Source: Nipponacmea schrenckii
Taxonomy: Eukaryota > Mollusca > Gastropoda > Lottiidae
Direction of reading: 5' to 3'
Length of the DNA: 64,000 nucleotides
Assembly (NCBI GenBank): GCA_030562195.1
Contig: CM060202.1
Span: 1,240,001 to 1,304,000, forward strand
A program made the translations under genes and the position numbers. The notes beneath the pieces are model-generated. The model had not been told where the DNA came from. It ran no database searches and saw only the letters and a list, made by a program, of their open reading frames with translations. Positions 55,001-64,000 of the stretch are shown here, one piece after another. Within the stretch, counting starts at the first letter, position 1; each line of letters starts with the position of its first letter.

Positions 55001-56796
55001 AGCATGGCTTATCATCCATATGAGATCTAAATGTCTCGCCCTGGCCCTTACATCTGGTAGACTGTAGATTCCTGTGTTATCGTAGGTGAATCTAGTCATT
55101 TTCGGAATCTTCCTGTATGGAGCAAGTTGCGTTTCGTTGGAGGTGTCTAATGTCCTCTTCCGACTACCCGGCTTCTTAGGAACTGGAGCTTTACTTGATG
55201 CCTGGCCTCGGCCCGTTGTAGCGCTACCAACGTTGGGATGGCTTGACTCTGCGTCTGGTATATTCTGATACAGAATACCCATAGTGTCATGAAGTGAATC
55301 CGTACCTGATAGGGTTTGCGTTAATTCATCAAAGTTATCGAAAGCTAAACCCATAGGACTACCTACAACTGTTCCCTCCGGGCAAGTCAGTTGTCTTTCC
55401 TGAATCTTTTCAGCTGTGGCTGTCTCAAGTTCTTCAAGTTTGTTGTAATTGAGACAATGACCAAACCTGTTTAAAACCTCAACCATCTTCTTACTACCTG
55501 TGACTGACTTAACAGACATACCAAGAGCAACATGCTTGGTTGGGTTGGCTTTGCCCCTCTGAACTATGAAAAGCGCATCTTGACTGGCTGATTCTGCCCG
55601 GCGCCTAACAGATTCAGAGTGGTTGTTTCTGTTCTGACCACCATACAAGACTCTGAAGAAATTGACCACCAGCTCCGGAGGAGATGAGTCACCCTCCTTG
55701 AGATCATCTAATGTAGGACCTTCTAGAAAAGAAGTTTTCTCAACACCAAGTAGCTGTTTGCGCATCAACAAAGCTGCCCTTGTGACAAATCTCTCATCTG
55801 TAGATGTGTAATCATAGACATCTCGGACAGCACTTTCAGCAATGCTAGCATTGTAAATGATGTTACCCAATTTTTTGCCTACAGGATTTTGTATCTTGAT
55901 TCGATCACTGAAAACGTTGATGAAAGACCTAGACAAAGAAAATACACTATCTCTTGGGGTCTCAGACAAAGACATGCACATATCAACATAACGTTCATAA
56001 ACTGAAGTCATTAGTTCTGGCCTTTTGTTCATGATCACCGACTGTTCAACATAGTCACATATCTGTGAAAACGCATCGCTATCTTTGGTTGTTGCCTTCT
56101 CAGTGGCCCTTGCTGGCTTTGCTGCTCTGGCAGCCGATAGGATGTAGGCACTTTTGCAGGAGTGATGGTATCGCACCTCTTTGGCGATGAGGTCCACACC
56201 ACCACAAATCTTTGGAAAGACGACTTGTCTTTCAATACCTCAGCAGCCTCGTGTATGCTCTTAACAGCTTCTCGAGTCTCGCAACGGCCTGTAAGTTCTA
56301 CATGGCCGTTCTTGAGTTTTTTTCGTTCCTTTCCGCAGAACAAGCACTCCTTTGGGAAAATACCAGTTGAAGAGAGTGTGGCTGTTGGGGTTGATGAACG
56401 CAGGCCTTCCTTTGGCTTACAGCTATCACCACTGGTGCCAGTATCACCAGTGCCAGTTGTTACAGGGATAGCGGTGAAGTTTTTGTAACAGCTTGAGTGA
56501 TACCCATGCTGTTCTCCTGGGATCCCCGGCAAGTTTTTGGTGACTGAATAGTAGCTGGATGCAGGAAAATTGGGCCTTGCACGTCTGCTTTGGGCTGCTT
56601 CCTGAACTTTGGTCCATTTTGAATCGCTGAAAGGCAGGACTTCCTGTTTCTTCCCCTTGGTTGACTTTCCACCAGGCTTTAAGTGAAGTATGCAAACACG
56701 ATCAGGTGCTTCATCGGATGGGGGACAGAGGTCGTCAGAGTGAGGAGGCCCTTGTACTGTCGAATCTGACTGTGACCCTTCTGCTGCAGCTTCCAT
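52055..56796 (-). CDS. Transposase with zinc-binding N-terminus and C-terminal XPG/FEN1-like nuclease, one frameshift
   Basis: I take ATG at 56,796 (MEAAAEGSQSDS, context ATAATGG) because the earlier ATG at 56,832 is followed by an acceptor-like ttctttcag. Frame 1 has two Cys/His clusters: C-x-x-H with YHSSCYKNF, and CLFCGKERKK with C downstream. It shifts by one base near 56,200 into a 1,380-codon frame opening with YHHSCKSAY. In that frame, residues about 275-310 (GLAFDNFDELTQTLSGTDSL) and 490-555 (TFHVEMAFFKAIGKL, LTGKHFNRCKRLHP) are motifs typical of large invertebrate transposases. The C-terminal part has the XPG pattern: VIDGQYLL (D951), VFIAFDDYPEPSLKDAERAR (D994/995 with K and R), NHEEADTK (1098-1104), HDTDIAVIL (D1127, D1129) and TGSDYTSAF (G1185, D1187). 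An acidic tail ends the protein. It should act at the element's ends in the nucleus. Apart from the frameshift the gene looks intact. Confidence 0.8.
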
Positions 56797-56832
56797 TATG
56801 GGCACCTGAAAGAATGCAAGATAGGTTCTCAA

Positions 56833-57679
56833 AATACATTTTGCTCAAACGTGGCCTATTATTACCAGGATTACGGTTATGTGACAGGCAGGTCTGGACA
56901 GACAGACACCATGGCCATTCTGATTGACATCAGAATAATGTCCCGGGGAGGGGGGGTCACTCCCTATCACAGGTTTAGACCCTCGTCCAAGAAAATAGCC
57001 GGAAAGGGGGCGTTATTTCGTGTCTGTCAGCAGGTCCCCTACTGGAGGTGAAAAAGCCCCTATTTTGGCCTTGGTCCCCGAAAGAAGCCCCAAGGCACAA
57101 TAGGAAAGGCAGCATAATGGTATACACCTGTGGTGTGCAGTGCCCCCTGGGAATAATATCAATTGCTTTCCTTCAGGTCAATATCAGAATTTCTATGTGC
57201 TTGGTCTGATCTTTAAGAAATTCAACATCCCGGTGTGGTAACCTTGGGCTGCTGTAAATGGTAGGGTCACAAGTAGTTTTTATGCAACATGCTTCACTCC
57301 TGAAAAAAAGGTCATTTCATTAGGCCTTGTGAATCAAAGTCCACAATTACATCTTCACATTTTCCTCAGCAATAAGTCAAGATATACTAGTAATCAGAAT
57401 GAATATCAACTGCTCACGTACCTAATGCTTTGTTGCTTAGTTCCGTTCTATGGTCCAAACTTCAGGGAAATTTGAAAGTGGCACTGTTTGATCATCCTGC
57501 ACAGTTCACTGCACTTGCTAAACATACATAGCAGCTCCTCCAACCATGCCAATCAAGACACTGTGTAATTATAGCTGGCCAGCAGTAGAATTAGTAATGT
57601 CTAAAAATAGCTGCTTGTCTTAAAGTGATAGTATACTGCCTTGAAAGTTGAATGGGCTAAGTCAGCATTTGGCCCTTTC
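56833..57679. other. 5' flank of the transposase gene
   Basis: This contains the likely 3' splice site (ttctttcag at about 56,806-56,814 on the minus strand), and hence a 5' UTR exon may lie upstream, but no donor could be fixed. The end (57,655-57,679) resumes right-TIR text: minus-strand GAAAGGGCCAAATGCTGAC resembles GAGAGGGCAAAAATGTCAG at 51,309-51,327. Confidence 0.4.
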
Positions 57680-57998
57680 TTAAAGGTCATAGGAAATGAT
57701 TTTAAATATTCAATATTTTGTGTTTTTCTATAACTAGAAGCGATTTTAGTATCAAATCCGCAAAATTTAAAAAAAAAATTTGCATTGGTATGTTTGCAAT
57801 ATGCATTTGAAATCTGGCTTTTTCAATATGTCTATCGTGATTACGTCCCTTGATTGTGACGTCAGGTCGGAACAATCTGTGAAACCCTTGACGTAACGTT
57901 ATATACATTCAAGCTTATCGAGATGACACCTCCCTTCGAATATGTCTTAGAACTCTGAGAAATACCAGAGATAGTCTTGGTATAAGGGTAAACCTTAT

Positions 57999-58184
57999 AT
58001 GTATAAACCCTTAGCTAATAGGCCTCATGAAGATCAAGAAAATTCATCGGGTTCGGGGAGTGATAGTGATAGGCCTAGCGACTATGATGAATCTCAACAA
58101 GCTAAAAATGGCGTCCCTGTCGATGAATGGTACTTGGTTGCCAATTCATACCGTCTAGGCCTATTATTGAAAACAACTAGATAA
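57999..58184 (+). pseudogene. Acidic serine-rich ORF of Kolobok-like copy B
   Basis: Counterpart of 14,983-15,171. MYKPLANRPHEDQENSSGSG is identical, later positions differ by conservative changes (SDYDESQQ against NDYDETQQ), and the end reads DEWYLVANSYRLGLLL. A frameshift lies just upstream. Function unknown. Confidence 0.4.
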
Positions 58185-58779
58185 ATATGACAGTTTTTTT
58201 TAAAATTTAGGATTCATTATTTATCAGCCGATCATTTTTTTTTAAAATTATAATACCAACGTTGTAGGAACAATTAAAATTAAAATAAGATCGGCCTTTG
58301 GCTGTTAGGCTAAAAAGCGAATCCTAAATTTTTACCATCGTTCTTATTTCAACAATTCTAGTCTTCCCGAATGAAGAAAATTCTAGGTCTTTTAGTTTTG
58401 TTTTGCAACGTAGTCAGTGGCCTAAATAAATTTGTACAAGATATTTGATAGCAGTATGTTTTCCGATTAGGCACGGGCACTGGTTATTCCCCTCGGGCCA
58501 AGAAAAAAATATGTAGGCCCTAATCTACTTTCACTTTCAAATGGCGTTAGTAGTAGGCCTAATGCTATTCTCCGGACCCTGTGGGTTCATACTCTTCGGT
58601 AAGATTTTTTATTTCACTGGAGTTGTCGAATAAAATTATAGGTCAATAAGACCGAAAGTTTGGTCTAATATGAACAAATTGTTTTGCAATTTATTGTTTA
58701 CCTAAACCCCTTTTAACAGTAATTGTCTTTTTATTTGCCTTTGATTGACTCTCCTTCTTTGATAGGCCGGCCTACACTG

Positions 58780-59004
58780 CTATAGCCTCGCCGACAACGG
58801 ACGGTTGGGTTGAGTTTTTTCTTTTTTTTTGATGGACACTTCGGGTTTTACCGAGAAATCGAAAATCGTTGGTATTGCATCAGTTTTTAATGGCACTATC
58901 TTGTAGCCAACCGATTTCGCAATATCAAGATCTATCGAGAACTGGTCTTTTTCGAAGCGATTCCAATCTTGAATTTCCATTTGGTTTAGGCCCCCTTTAA
59001 CCAA
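58780..59004 (-). pseudogene. Conserved short ORF of Kolobok-like copy B
   Basis: Counterpart of 14,175-14,384: MVKGGLNQMEIQDWNRFEKD, then SIDLDIAKSVGYKIVPLKTD and a lysine-rich end. It lies downstream of the THAP fragment in the same sense, so both could come from one original transposase gene. Confidence 0.4.
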
Positions 59005-59404
59005 CTCTCTTTATGTTGATAACCCAACGTTTACATAATATTCGGATCCGATGAAAACTCGTAGAAAGCTATATTCTGTCTCGATCTTACTTCACAGTTG
59101 AAGGCAGCACATAAAAAGCATTTTATTTTACAAATACAACTTGTATTTTGTTAACAGAATCAATAGAATACGGTAGAATAGACTGTCCAATACGACGCTA
59201 TGTTCCGACCTGACGTCACAATCAAGGGACGTAAGCGTGATCAGATTAAAGCACCTAATAATATTAACACACTTCTACGGCCAATATCTTATGAACGGGA
59301 GTGCAAAAAATAATCAAAACTTTTATTTTTATTTTCGATATAAAATAGTTGATAAAAATGATAAAATTGACGTTTTTAAAATTTCCATTTCCTATGCCCT
59401 TTAA

Positions 59405-60111
59405 GCCTGTTAGTCCCCAACTGCTGACCTTAAGAATCATGTTTCCTTGAAAAGTTGACCATGGACTATATTTTAGCAAAGTTTGATGGATGTACTCGAG
59501 ATGTGAATTAAATGTGAATTTGGGGGGTCACTTAGGCCCTTCTTAAGCCCCTTAGTCCCCAATTGCTGACCTTAAGAATCATGAATCCTTAATAAGACCC
59601 TAAGACTGAACATTTTGGCAAAGGTTTGGTGGATGTACTCGATAGGTGAATCAAATCTGGTAATTTCGCAGGGTATCACTTAGGCCCTTTCTTAAGCCCC
59701 TTAGTCCCCAACTGCTGACCTTAAGAATCATGTTTCCTTGAACAGTTGACCATGGACTATATTTTAGCAAAGTTTGATGGATGTACTCGAGATGTGAATT
59801 AAATGTGAATTTGGGGGGTCACTTAGGCCCTTCTTAAGCCCCTTAGTCCCCAATTGCTGACCTTAAGAATCATGTTTCCTTAATAAGACCCCAAGACTGA
59901 ACATTTTGGCAAAGGTTTGGTGGATGTACTCAGAGATGTGAAACAAATCAATTTTTTAGGCACATTCGGTGGCGCCATCTGGTGCCTAGTCCCCATTTCC
60001 GGAACTTAAGAAAGGCCTTTTTGGGGTCCTGTGCCAGAGTCCTACCCATACCAGGGGTCAAACCTTTCGTACTCGAGATGTGAAACAAATGTTTCTGGGC
60101 TCCTGGACTAT
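59405..60111 (-). repeat. Right TIR, shorter higher-order array
   Basis: Reverse-complement partner of the left TIR, with about one and a half ~293 bp dimers (left has two and a half). The outer ~240 bp are nearly identical to 50,309-50,550, including TCCGGAACTTAAGAAAGGCC and GGTGGCGCCATCTGGTGCC. The inner end is cut by the Kolobok-like insertion at TTAA. Confidence 0.9.
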
Positions 60112-60335
60112 ATCATTTTGCTACGTTTTGGAAGGAAAATATTGTTTCACTGAAACAATTGTCAAGATGACACTGTCGCCATTTTTCCAACTTTAAGTCA
60201 CGCTACATTAAAAGTGTGAAAACCTTTAATTCTGTCACAATAAACTAAGGAATTGCTTATATTGGTATTAAGTTTAATTATTAGGGAGTTAATTCTCATT
60301 GGTAAGGGAATGCTAAGCACAGCAGGGAGTTAAGG

Positions 60336-60966
60336 TGTCAATATTATAATTTGGTAGTGACTAGCCGAAATTTTCTGGACGCCCTATGCCGTTTGGCGCT
60401 ATTTTATGCGCATCATTTCTAGCGCAGCCATGAATATTCATATTTCCATTATAAAATGTCAACATCCGTTACAAAATGTAAACATCCTGTTCAAAATGTT
60501 CAATAAGTTAAAAAGTCAGTTACAAACATTTATTTAAATAGTTAACAATAAGTAAGAATGTGCAAATTGGTAGTATATAAGCAGAAGTAAGCAAGAAGTT
60601 CAGAAGTTACTACCATTTGTCTAATTCTTTTGTTTGGTGCAAGTATCAAATTACATAATATAGAGCCAACATGGATTTTGCTCTGGGCACAGGGTTAATT
60701 GTGTGGTATGATTAAGGTCTCTAGAAGATTAGAGCATGTAGCCAAGAAGGCCCTATGTAGGGCGATGTAAATTGATGTATTATTTAAGGTTGTGTGATTT
60801 GTTCTTGAATTGAATTACACTTCCGCCCAACTCGAAAAATAAAGACTGTTCGCCTATAACATTCTCTTCTCCTTTTATTCACGTAGTCATATTGAACCCA
60901 TCTTGGGATAGATGTCAAGAAAATCAGTCAGCCGTGTAATGTGCCACTAGCCAAGGGGTGGTAACA
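60336..60966 (+). repeat. Probable solo LTR
   Basis: It starts TGTCAATATTATAATTTGG and can end GGGGTGGTAACA. It contains a TATATAAGCAGAAGTAAGC promoter-like box (about 60,573) and AATAAAGACTG (about 60,838), in the order U3-R-U5. TAAGG precedes it (60,331-60,335) and recurs at 60,971-60,975, so the right end might instead be 60,970. Superfamily cannot be fixed. Confidence 0.4.
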
Positions 60967-61015
60967 TTTCTAAGGAAATACATAGTGTAGTTAAAAGTAC
61001 TATTGCAGCTGAATC
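60967..61015 (+). pseudogene. Copia RNase H fragment, part 1
   Basis: The frame reads SKEIHSVVKSTIAAES up to the TTAA at 61,016. It matches the Copia RNase H block K-x-[IV]-x-x-x-x-x-x-V-V-K-S-T-[IL]-A-A-E and continues in register after the MITE at 62,067. Confidence 0.6.
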
Positions 61016-61019
61016 TTAA

Positions 61020-62062
61020 CTCTTCAAACGCCAGGTTGTTTATACTGAACTACTTGTACAGGGCCAGATTGTTTTTTAACATTGCAGAAAAAAATATATG
61101 TTGTCTTTGAATGACTATAACTTAAAAACTTTTTAAGATAGAATAAATTACCTGATATGAAAATTGTCACAAAATGGATGAATTTTATGATTATTGTAAC
61201 AAAGAAATTTTAAGAGCATTATTTACCACCAGAATTACCTGGATACCTGACAATACTTACTAAATGCAATAATTGTTTCATATTTAGGCTTTAAATTTCC
61301 TTCTTTTTAATGTAAATGTTGTTTTTAATAAAAAACAAACATAAGCCGATATTTTCCAAACAATTCCAAAAATGAAATGACAGGTCTACAGGTATAAAAT
61401 TCAGGTAAACAGGTAGATTGCAATACAAAAAAAAGTAATTCAATGTAAAATTTTATAAAAGGAAGAACAAAAACTAATTAGACCCCTATTCATTTGTTTG
61501 CAGTAGACTTGGTCTATCCATTTTATTGATGTCATTTTACAGTATTTTCACAGAAAAAAATAACCTTAGAAATTCAATATTTATCGGCAAGTCTACCTTG
61601 ATTTGAATTTTGAAATCGGGACAGGACAGGTATGAAACCGGAGGCACGATTCTCGTCGACGGTGATCTAGACCGGGGCTATTTTCGTTATTTCTTGTGTC
61701 GAATTTAGCGATAAATCATCCTCCAAAATCGATTTTTAATCAAAATCTTCACAGAAAACACTATATGCCATTATTCCATCACTGTACTGAACAATATACG
61801 CAATGTCAACTGCAGAATACTTTTGAATTTTTGTCATTTTCAAACGAAAATTTCTCAAATTTTTACAGAACAACCACCTGGCTTTGTTTACATCTAGAGA
61901 TAGCCTTGACCCTCAGGTCTCTAATGGTGAGGTGCGTTTGTTGCTGCGATCGGAAGTTTGTTCTTAAATAGGATTTTAGTAAGAACACAACTCGTGTCGC
62001 ACATCTGCGCCCGTGGCGTTTGAGCCGGCAGGCACATATATGCGCCCGTGGCGTTTGAAGAG
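61020..62062. mobile_element. TTAA-site MITE with 14 bp perfect TIRs
   Basis: CTCTTCAAACGCCA (61,020-61,033) and TGGCGTTTGAAGAG (62,049-62,062) are perfect inverted repeats, with TTAA on both sides (61,016-61,019 and 62,063-62,066). TTAA duplications occur in piggyBac and Kolobok. The TIR differs from the Kolobok-like copies here, so piggyBac-like is my preference. The 1,043 bp interior has no transposase. It splits a Copia RNase H frame. Confidence 0.88.
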
Positions 62063-62066
62063 TTAA

Positions 62067-62200
62067 GCGCTACTAGAGGCTGCTAAGGACATGTTATCAA
62101 AAGGTGAAATTCAAAATATTGAATGGACAGATAGTCAGTCACAACTTGCAGATTGTTTGACAAAATCTGGGGCATCTAGCTCAAATATCTTTCATTTCTT
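62067..62200 (+). pseudogene. Copia RNase H fragment, part 2
   Basis: The frame resumes ALLEAAKDMLSKGEIQNIEW, then DSQSQLADCLTKSGASS, homologous to the end of the Copia at 28,169-28,369 (QLSDCLTKRGASS). It belongs to a different, older Copia copy in plus orientation. Confidence 0.75.
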
Positions 62201-62420
62201 ATACACACAAGATATTTGGTGTAAATTCTGTAAAAAAAAAAAGAGTTTTGGTTGGATAAGAAAAAGTTTTTAGGAGATTGTAACTTAAGATGGTTTTTAG
62301 AATTTTAGAAAACACTATGAATGTGATGTAATATGAATATTAAATATGTCATGAATATTTAGAAGCCTGCACTTGCATGCTTGACGTGGGGTGTCACTTC
62401 ATGTGTGGCCACCATGATGT

Positions 62421-62741
62421 GTGGACGTGTTCCACTGGAATAAGGGTATGAACAATAAAGTGTTGTATATGACTTTAACAGTATCTCATGTTGTAGTTGA
62501 TTTCAATCAAAATATCAACAATTTAGTTAACATCAGAACATTTAACTTGTCATCATATCCTACTATTATTCAACCTCGAGCTCTTATTTGTGAGATACAA
62601 CCTGTTACTGTAGTAGACAACATCCCCTCTATTGCTCCAACTAGTGAAGAAAAATCTCGGCATGAGAACGTTTCAGTTGAGCTTGTGACACCGTTCTCCG
62701 AAATATTATTGAAAGAAAAGCACCTCCTTGCATGTTACTGA
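62421..62741 (+). pseudogene. Gypsy-like protease-flank fragment
   Basis: The open frame contains FNLSSYPTIIQPRALICEIQ and PVTVVDNIPSIAPTSEEKSR. A string of I-x-P-x-A-L-[IL]-C-E-[IL]-Q-P-V-T-V is common in the retropepsin-to-RT linker of Ty3/Gypsy elements of marine invertebrates. Only this piece remains and no RT follows. Confidence 0.5.
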
Positions 62742-62744
62742 ATT

Positions 62745-63394
62745 TTCTACAGAACAGTATAGACCTGTCCCCATGTCCCCCCCCTGTGGCTATCTATTTA
62801 TATTTTCATATCTGATTTCGATGTCAAGTTCCAGTTTTATTGTATTTTTTGAATGTTTGATAATTTATATCTTGTTATGTAAACAAGGTAAAATGTCATT
62901 GACTTTGGCTAACTGCTGATACTTTCATGTCTGATGTCTACTTACACTTTCACAACCTTTCAAAGACACAACATGTCATAACTTTATAGTGTTCTGTGGT
63001 CTAATTAACCTAGACAATTAATTTTGTCAGAGTATCTTGCCACATAAGTAAAGTCCCACTCAATGCCACATGTTGTTCTCATTTGCAGATGACTGCAAAA
63101 ATTTGAGTTTCTTGGACTGTGAATAGATATTCTTCTATATTAATATAATTGATTTTAATCATTGACTAGGTAGGAATGTGAAGATTTTATATATTAAAAA
63201 CATATGATGAAAATACTGTGTTGAAAATTTCTTCTACTTCATTGACATGTGTGAGTTTTCTGATTGATGGCCATATTGATATTTGGTTTACGATTCATTT
63301 TGTAACCTGTCATTAGAATCCAGTTTATTAATTACATATTTTGACGATTTAGTTGAAAACGTACTGTAATCGTTCTGATTATTTTATTTATTAT
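62745..63394. repeat. Old copy of the AGGTCA-rich repeat and unrecognised DNA
   Basis: 62,830-63,030 resembles 23,090-23,250 (AAAATGTCATTGACTTTGGCTAACTGCTGATACTTT against AAAGGTCATTGACCTTGGCTATCAGTTGATACTTT), with most AGGTCA half-sites already eroded. The rest shows nothing. Confidence 0.5.
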
Positions 63395-64000
63395 TACGTA
63401 TTTCGACTTTGGCGAAAACGTATTGTAATCGTTCGGATTATTTTATTTTTTTTTTTTTTTTTTTGCGATTCTTGGATGAGTTTGCAGACAAACTGGTAAA
63501 AGGTACAGAAATTCTAAATCTACAGTTGATCTTAGAATGATTTCTATTATCAAATAAAACAAAACCGGAAGTTCTATCTCTGACCGGAAGTTGAGTTTTT
63601 TTTGCTTTAGCAAGGTTATTTTCAGTTCGATTTGACTGGATTTTCAGATTTGAAAACTTCAATGTATTTGTCAACTAACAATTATAGGTTTTATGCAATT
63701 AGGTTAAATATTTTACCCACGATTTGCAATTCAATATTCAACGGTCATCGGCAAAAATTTCAGACCGTGATTTCTCGTTTAATATAAATGGTAAAATTTT
63801 GAAACTTTACTAGTTGATAGGCGATATGATTATATTTTTTGAAAAAATGTGAAAAAAAAATTCCACTTCCGGTTTAGCCTCAAATGACGTAATTACGTAA
63901 CTTCCGGTCTATAACTGCTAGGTGAAAAGTGAAAACTGTTTTATAAATAACTTGTCAATAGTAATTGATTTGACCTAAATGATAAGGTCAAGCTGCCATA
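63395..64000 (+). mobile_element. Helitron-like repeat family X, copy 3 (runs off the window)
   Basis: Begins TACGTATTTCGACTTTGGCG and follows 12,976 onwards almost base for base (GATGAGTTTGCAGACAAACT, AAAACCGGAAGTTCTATCTC). Just upstream, 63,350-63,390 holds a diverged duplicate of the same terminus. The 3' end lies beyond 64,000. Confidence 0.8.

Larger units (their letters stand above)
57684..59400 (-). mobile_element. Kolobok-like DNA transposon copy B, intact ends
   Basis: TIRs AGGTCATAGGAAATG (57,684) and CATTTCCTATGCCCT (to 59,400) differ by one base, and TTAA flanks both (57,680-57,683 and 59,401-59,404). The left TIR of the surrounding transposon supplies the empty site (AACAGGCTTAAGAGAGGGC near 51,298), which shows TTAA duplicated on insertion. 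Minus strand near 59,128-59,035 carries the THAP-like start. The conserved ORFs at 57,999-58,184 and 58,780-59,004 match those of copy A. 1,717 bp, no DDE core seen. Confidence 0.88.
50281..60111 (-). mobile_element. ~9.8 kb DNA transposon with long composite TIRs and an XPG-nuclease transposase (Academ-like)
   Basis: The outer TIR core TCCAGGAGCCCAGAAACATT starts at 50,309 on the left and is matched in reverse complement ending at 60,107. Outside it, ATCATTTTGC occurs on both sides (50,271-50,280 and 60,112-60,121), a candidate 10 bp target duplication, which gives ATAG...CTAT termini and leaves a 24 bp length difference between the ends. Between the TIRs is one large minus-strand gene. A Kolobok-like copy (57,684-59,400) interrupts the inner right TIR, so the element itself was about 8.1 kb. 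A large transposase linked to an XPG-type nuclease recalls the AcademX lineage of the Academ superfamily; that assignment is from memory of the family and is not proven. Confidence 0.8.

Noticed and set aside
58200..59380. Functional THAP-domain gene
   Set aside because: Only the first half of the finger is present, one copy stops after 29 codons, the other has a frameshift, and no DDE domain follows.
60331..60975. Firm solo LTR with TAAGG target duplication
   Set aside because: TAAGG requires an LTR end at CATTTC instead of TG...CA, and the neighbouring Copia frame may extend into the same bases. Kept only as a probable LTR.
1..64000. tRNA, rRNA, riboswitch or bacterial promoter/terminator features
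   Set aside because: No cloverleaf with conserved A and B boxes or rRNA text was seen, and the sequence is eukaryotic nuclear DNA.

Overview
The window is AT-rich, intron- and transposon-dominated animal nuclear DNA, most likely from a mollusc or another lophotrochozoan. It has GT-AG introns with matching phases, no operons or ribosome binding sites, and remnants of nearly every class of eukaryotic transposable element: Copia, Ty3/Gypsy, BEL/Pao, Penelope, LINE, Polinton, Kolobok-like, hAT, pogo/Tigger, a TTAA-site MITE, Helitron-like cassettes, and an element coding for an XPG-type nuclease. The mollusc guess rests on the cassette families with internal ~160 bp monomers, which resemble bivalve and gastropod HINE/pearl-type repeats. 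That assignment is inference.

Host genes. Three minus-strand exons (38,016-38,211; 10,335-10,425; 2,628-2,733) have mutually compatible splice phases and read as the end of nucleotide-binding domain 1 and the linker of an ABCC1/MRP1-like ABC transporter. Their introns are about 27.6 kb and 7.6 kb and hold most of the transposons in the left half of the window. A second minus-strand host gene, not identified, has three phase-compatible exons ending in a stop codon (45,022 to 44,289). A small minus-strand ORF at 46,873-47,118 with an upstream TATA-like box is a weaker candidate.

Layout. 0.27-2.4 kb: Helitron-like cassette with degenerate ~160 bp monomers. 3-5.8 kb: other interspersed repeats, LINE tail and hAT-like fragments. 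6-7 kb: broken SWIM-finger gene and a ~180 bp tandem repeat. 7.06-9.4 kb: decayed Ty3/Gypsy gag-pol (minus). 10.85-15.48 kb: Kolobok-like element split by a LINE insertion, itself carrying a 574 bp duplication interrupted by a Helitron-like element. 15.5-21.3 kb: decayed Polinton/Maverick (minus) with DNA polymerase B, fibre-like and membrane proteins, adenain-like protease, integrase and a PLA2-like domain, followed by an exact 1,041 bp tandem duplication to 22,863. 22.9-24.2 kb: repeats dense in AGGTCA half-sites. 24.9-25.4 kb: Penelope-like GIY-YIG fragment. 25.4-27.2 kb: Helitron-like cassette. 27.4-33.0 kb: MADF-coding fragment hosting a complete Copia element (27,810-32,913) with LTRs, PBS, PPT and a 5 bp target duplication. 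33.4-43.4 kb: Helitron-like cassettes, ABCC exon, hAT-type MITE (38,411-39,433), second Polinton remnant, BEL/Pao RT. 44-47 kb: host gene exons and a Tigger fragment. 50.3-60.1 kb: a ~9.8 kb DNA transposon with long TIRs made of alternating ~145 bp units and a ~1,590-codon transposase/XPG-nuclease gene, its right TIR interrupted at TTAA by a second Kolobok-like copy. 60.3-64 kb: probable solo LTR, Copia RNase H remnant split by a TTAA MITE, Gypsy fragment and a Helitron-like end.

The most notable items are the ~9.8 kb XPG-nuclease transposon, the two cassette families with asymmetric terminal inverted repeats and 3' hairpins, the PLA2-like/integrase frame of the Polinton, and the nested insertions that fix element boundaries.
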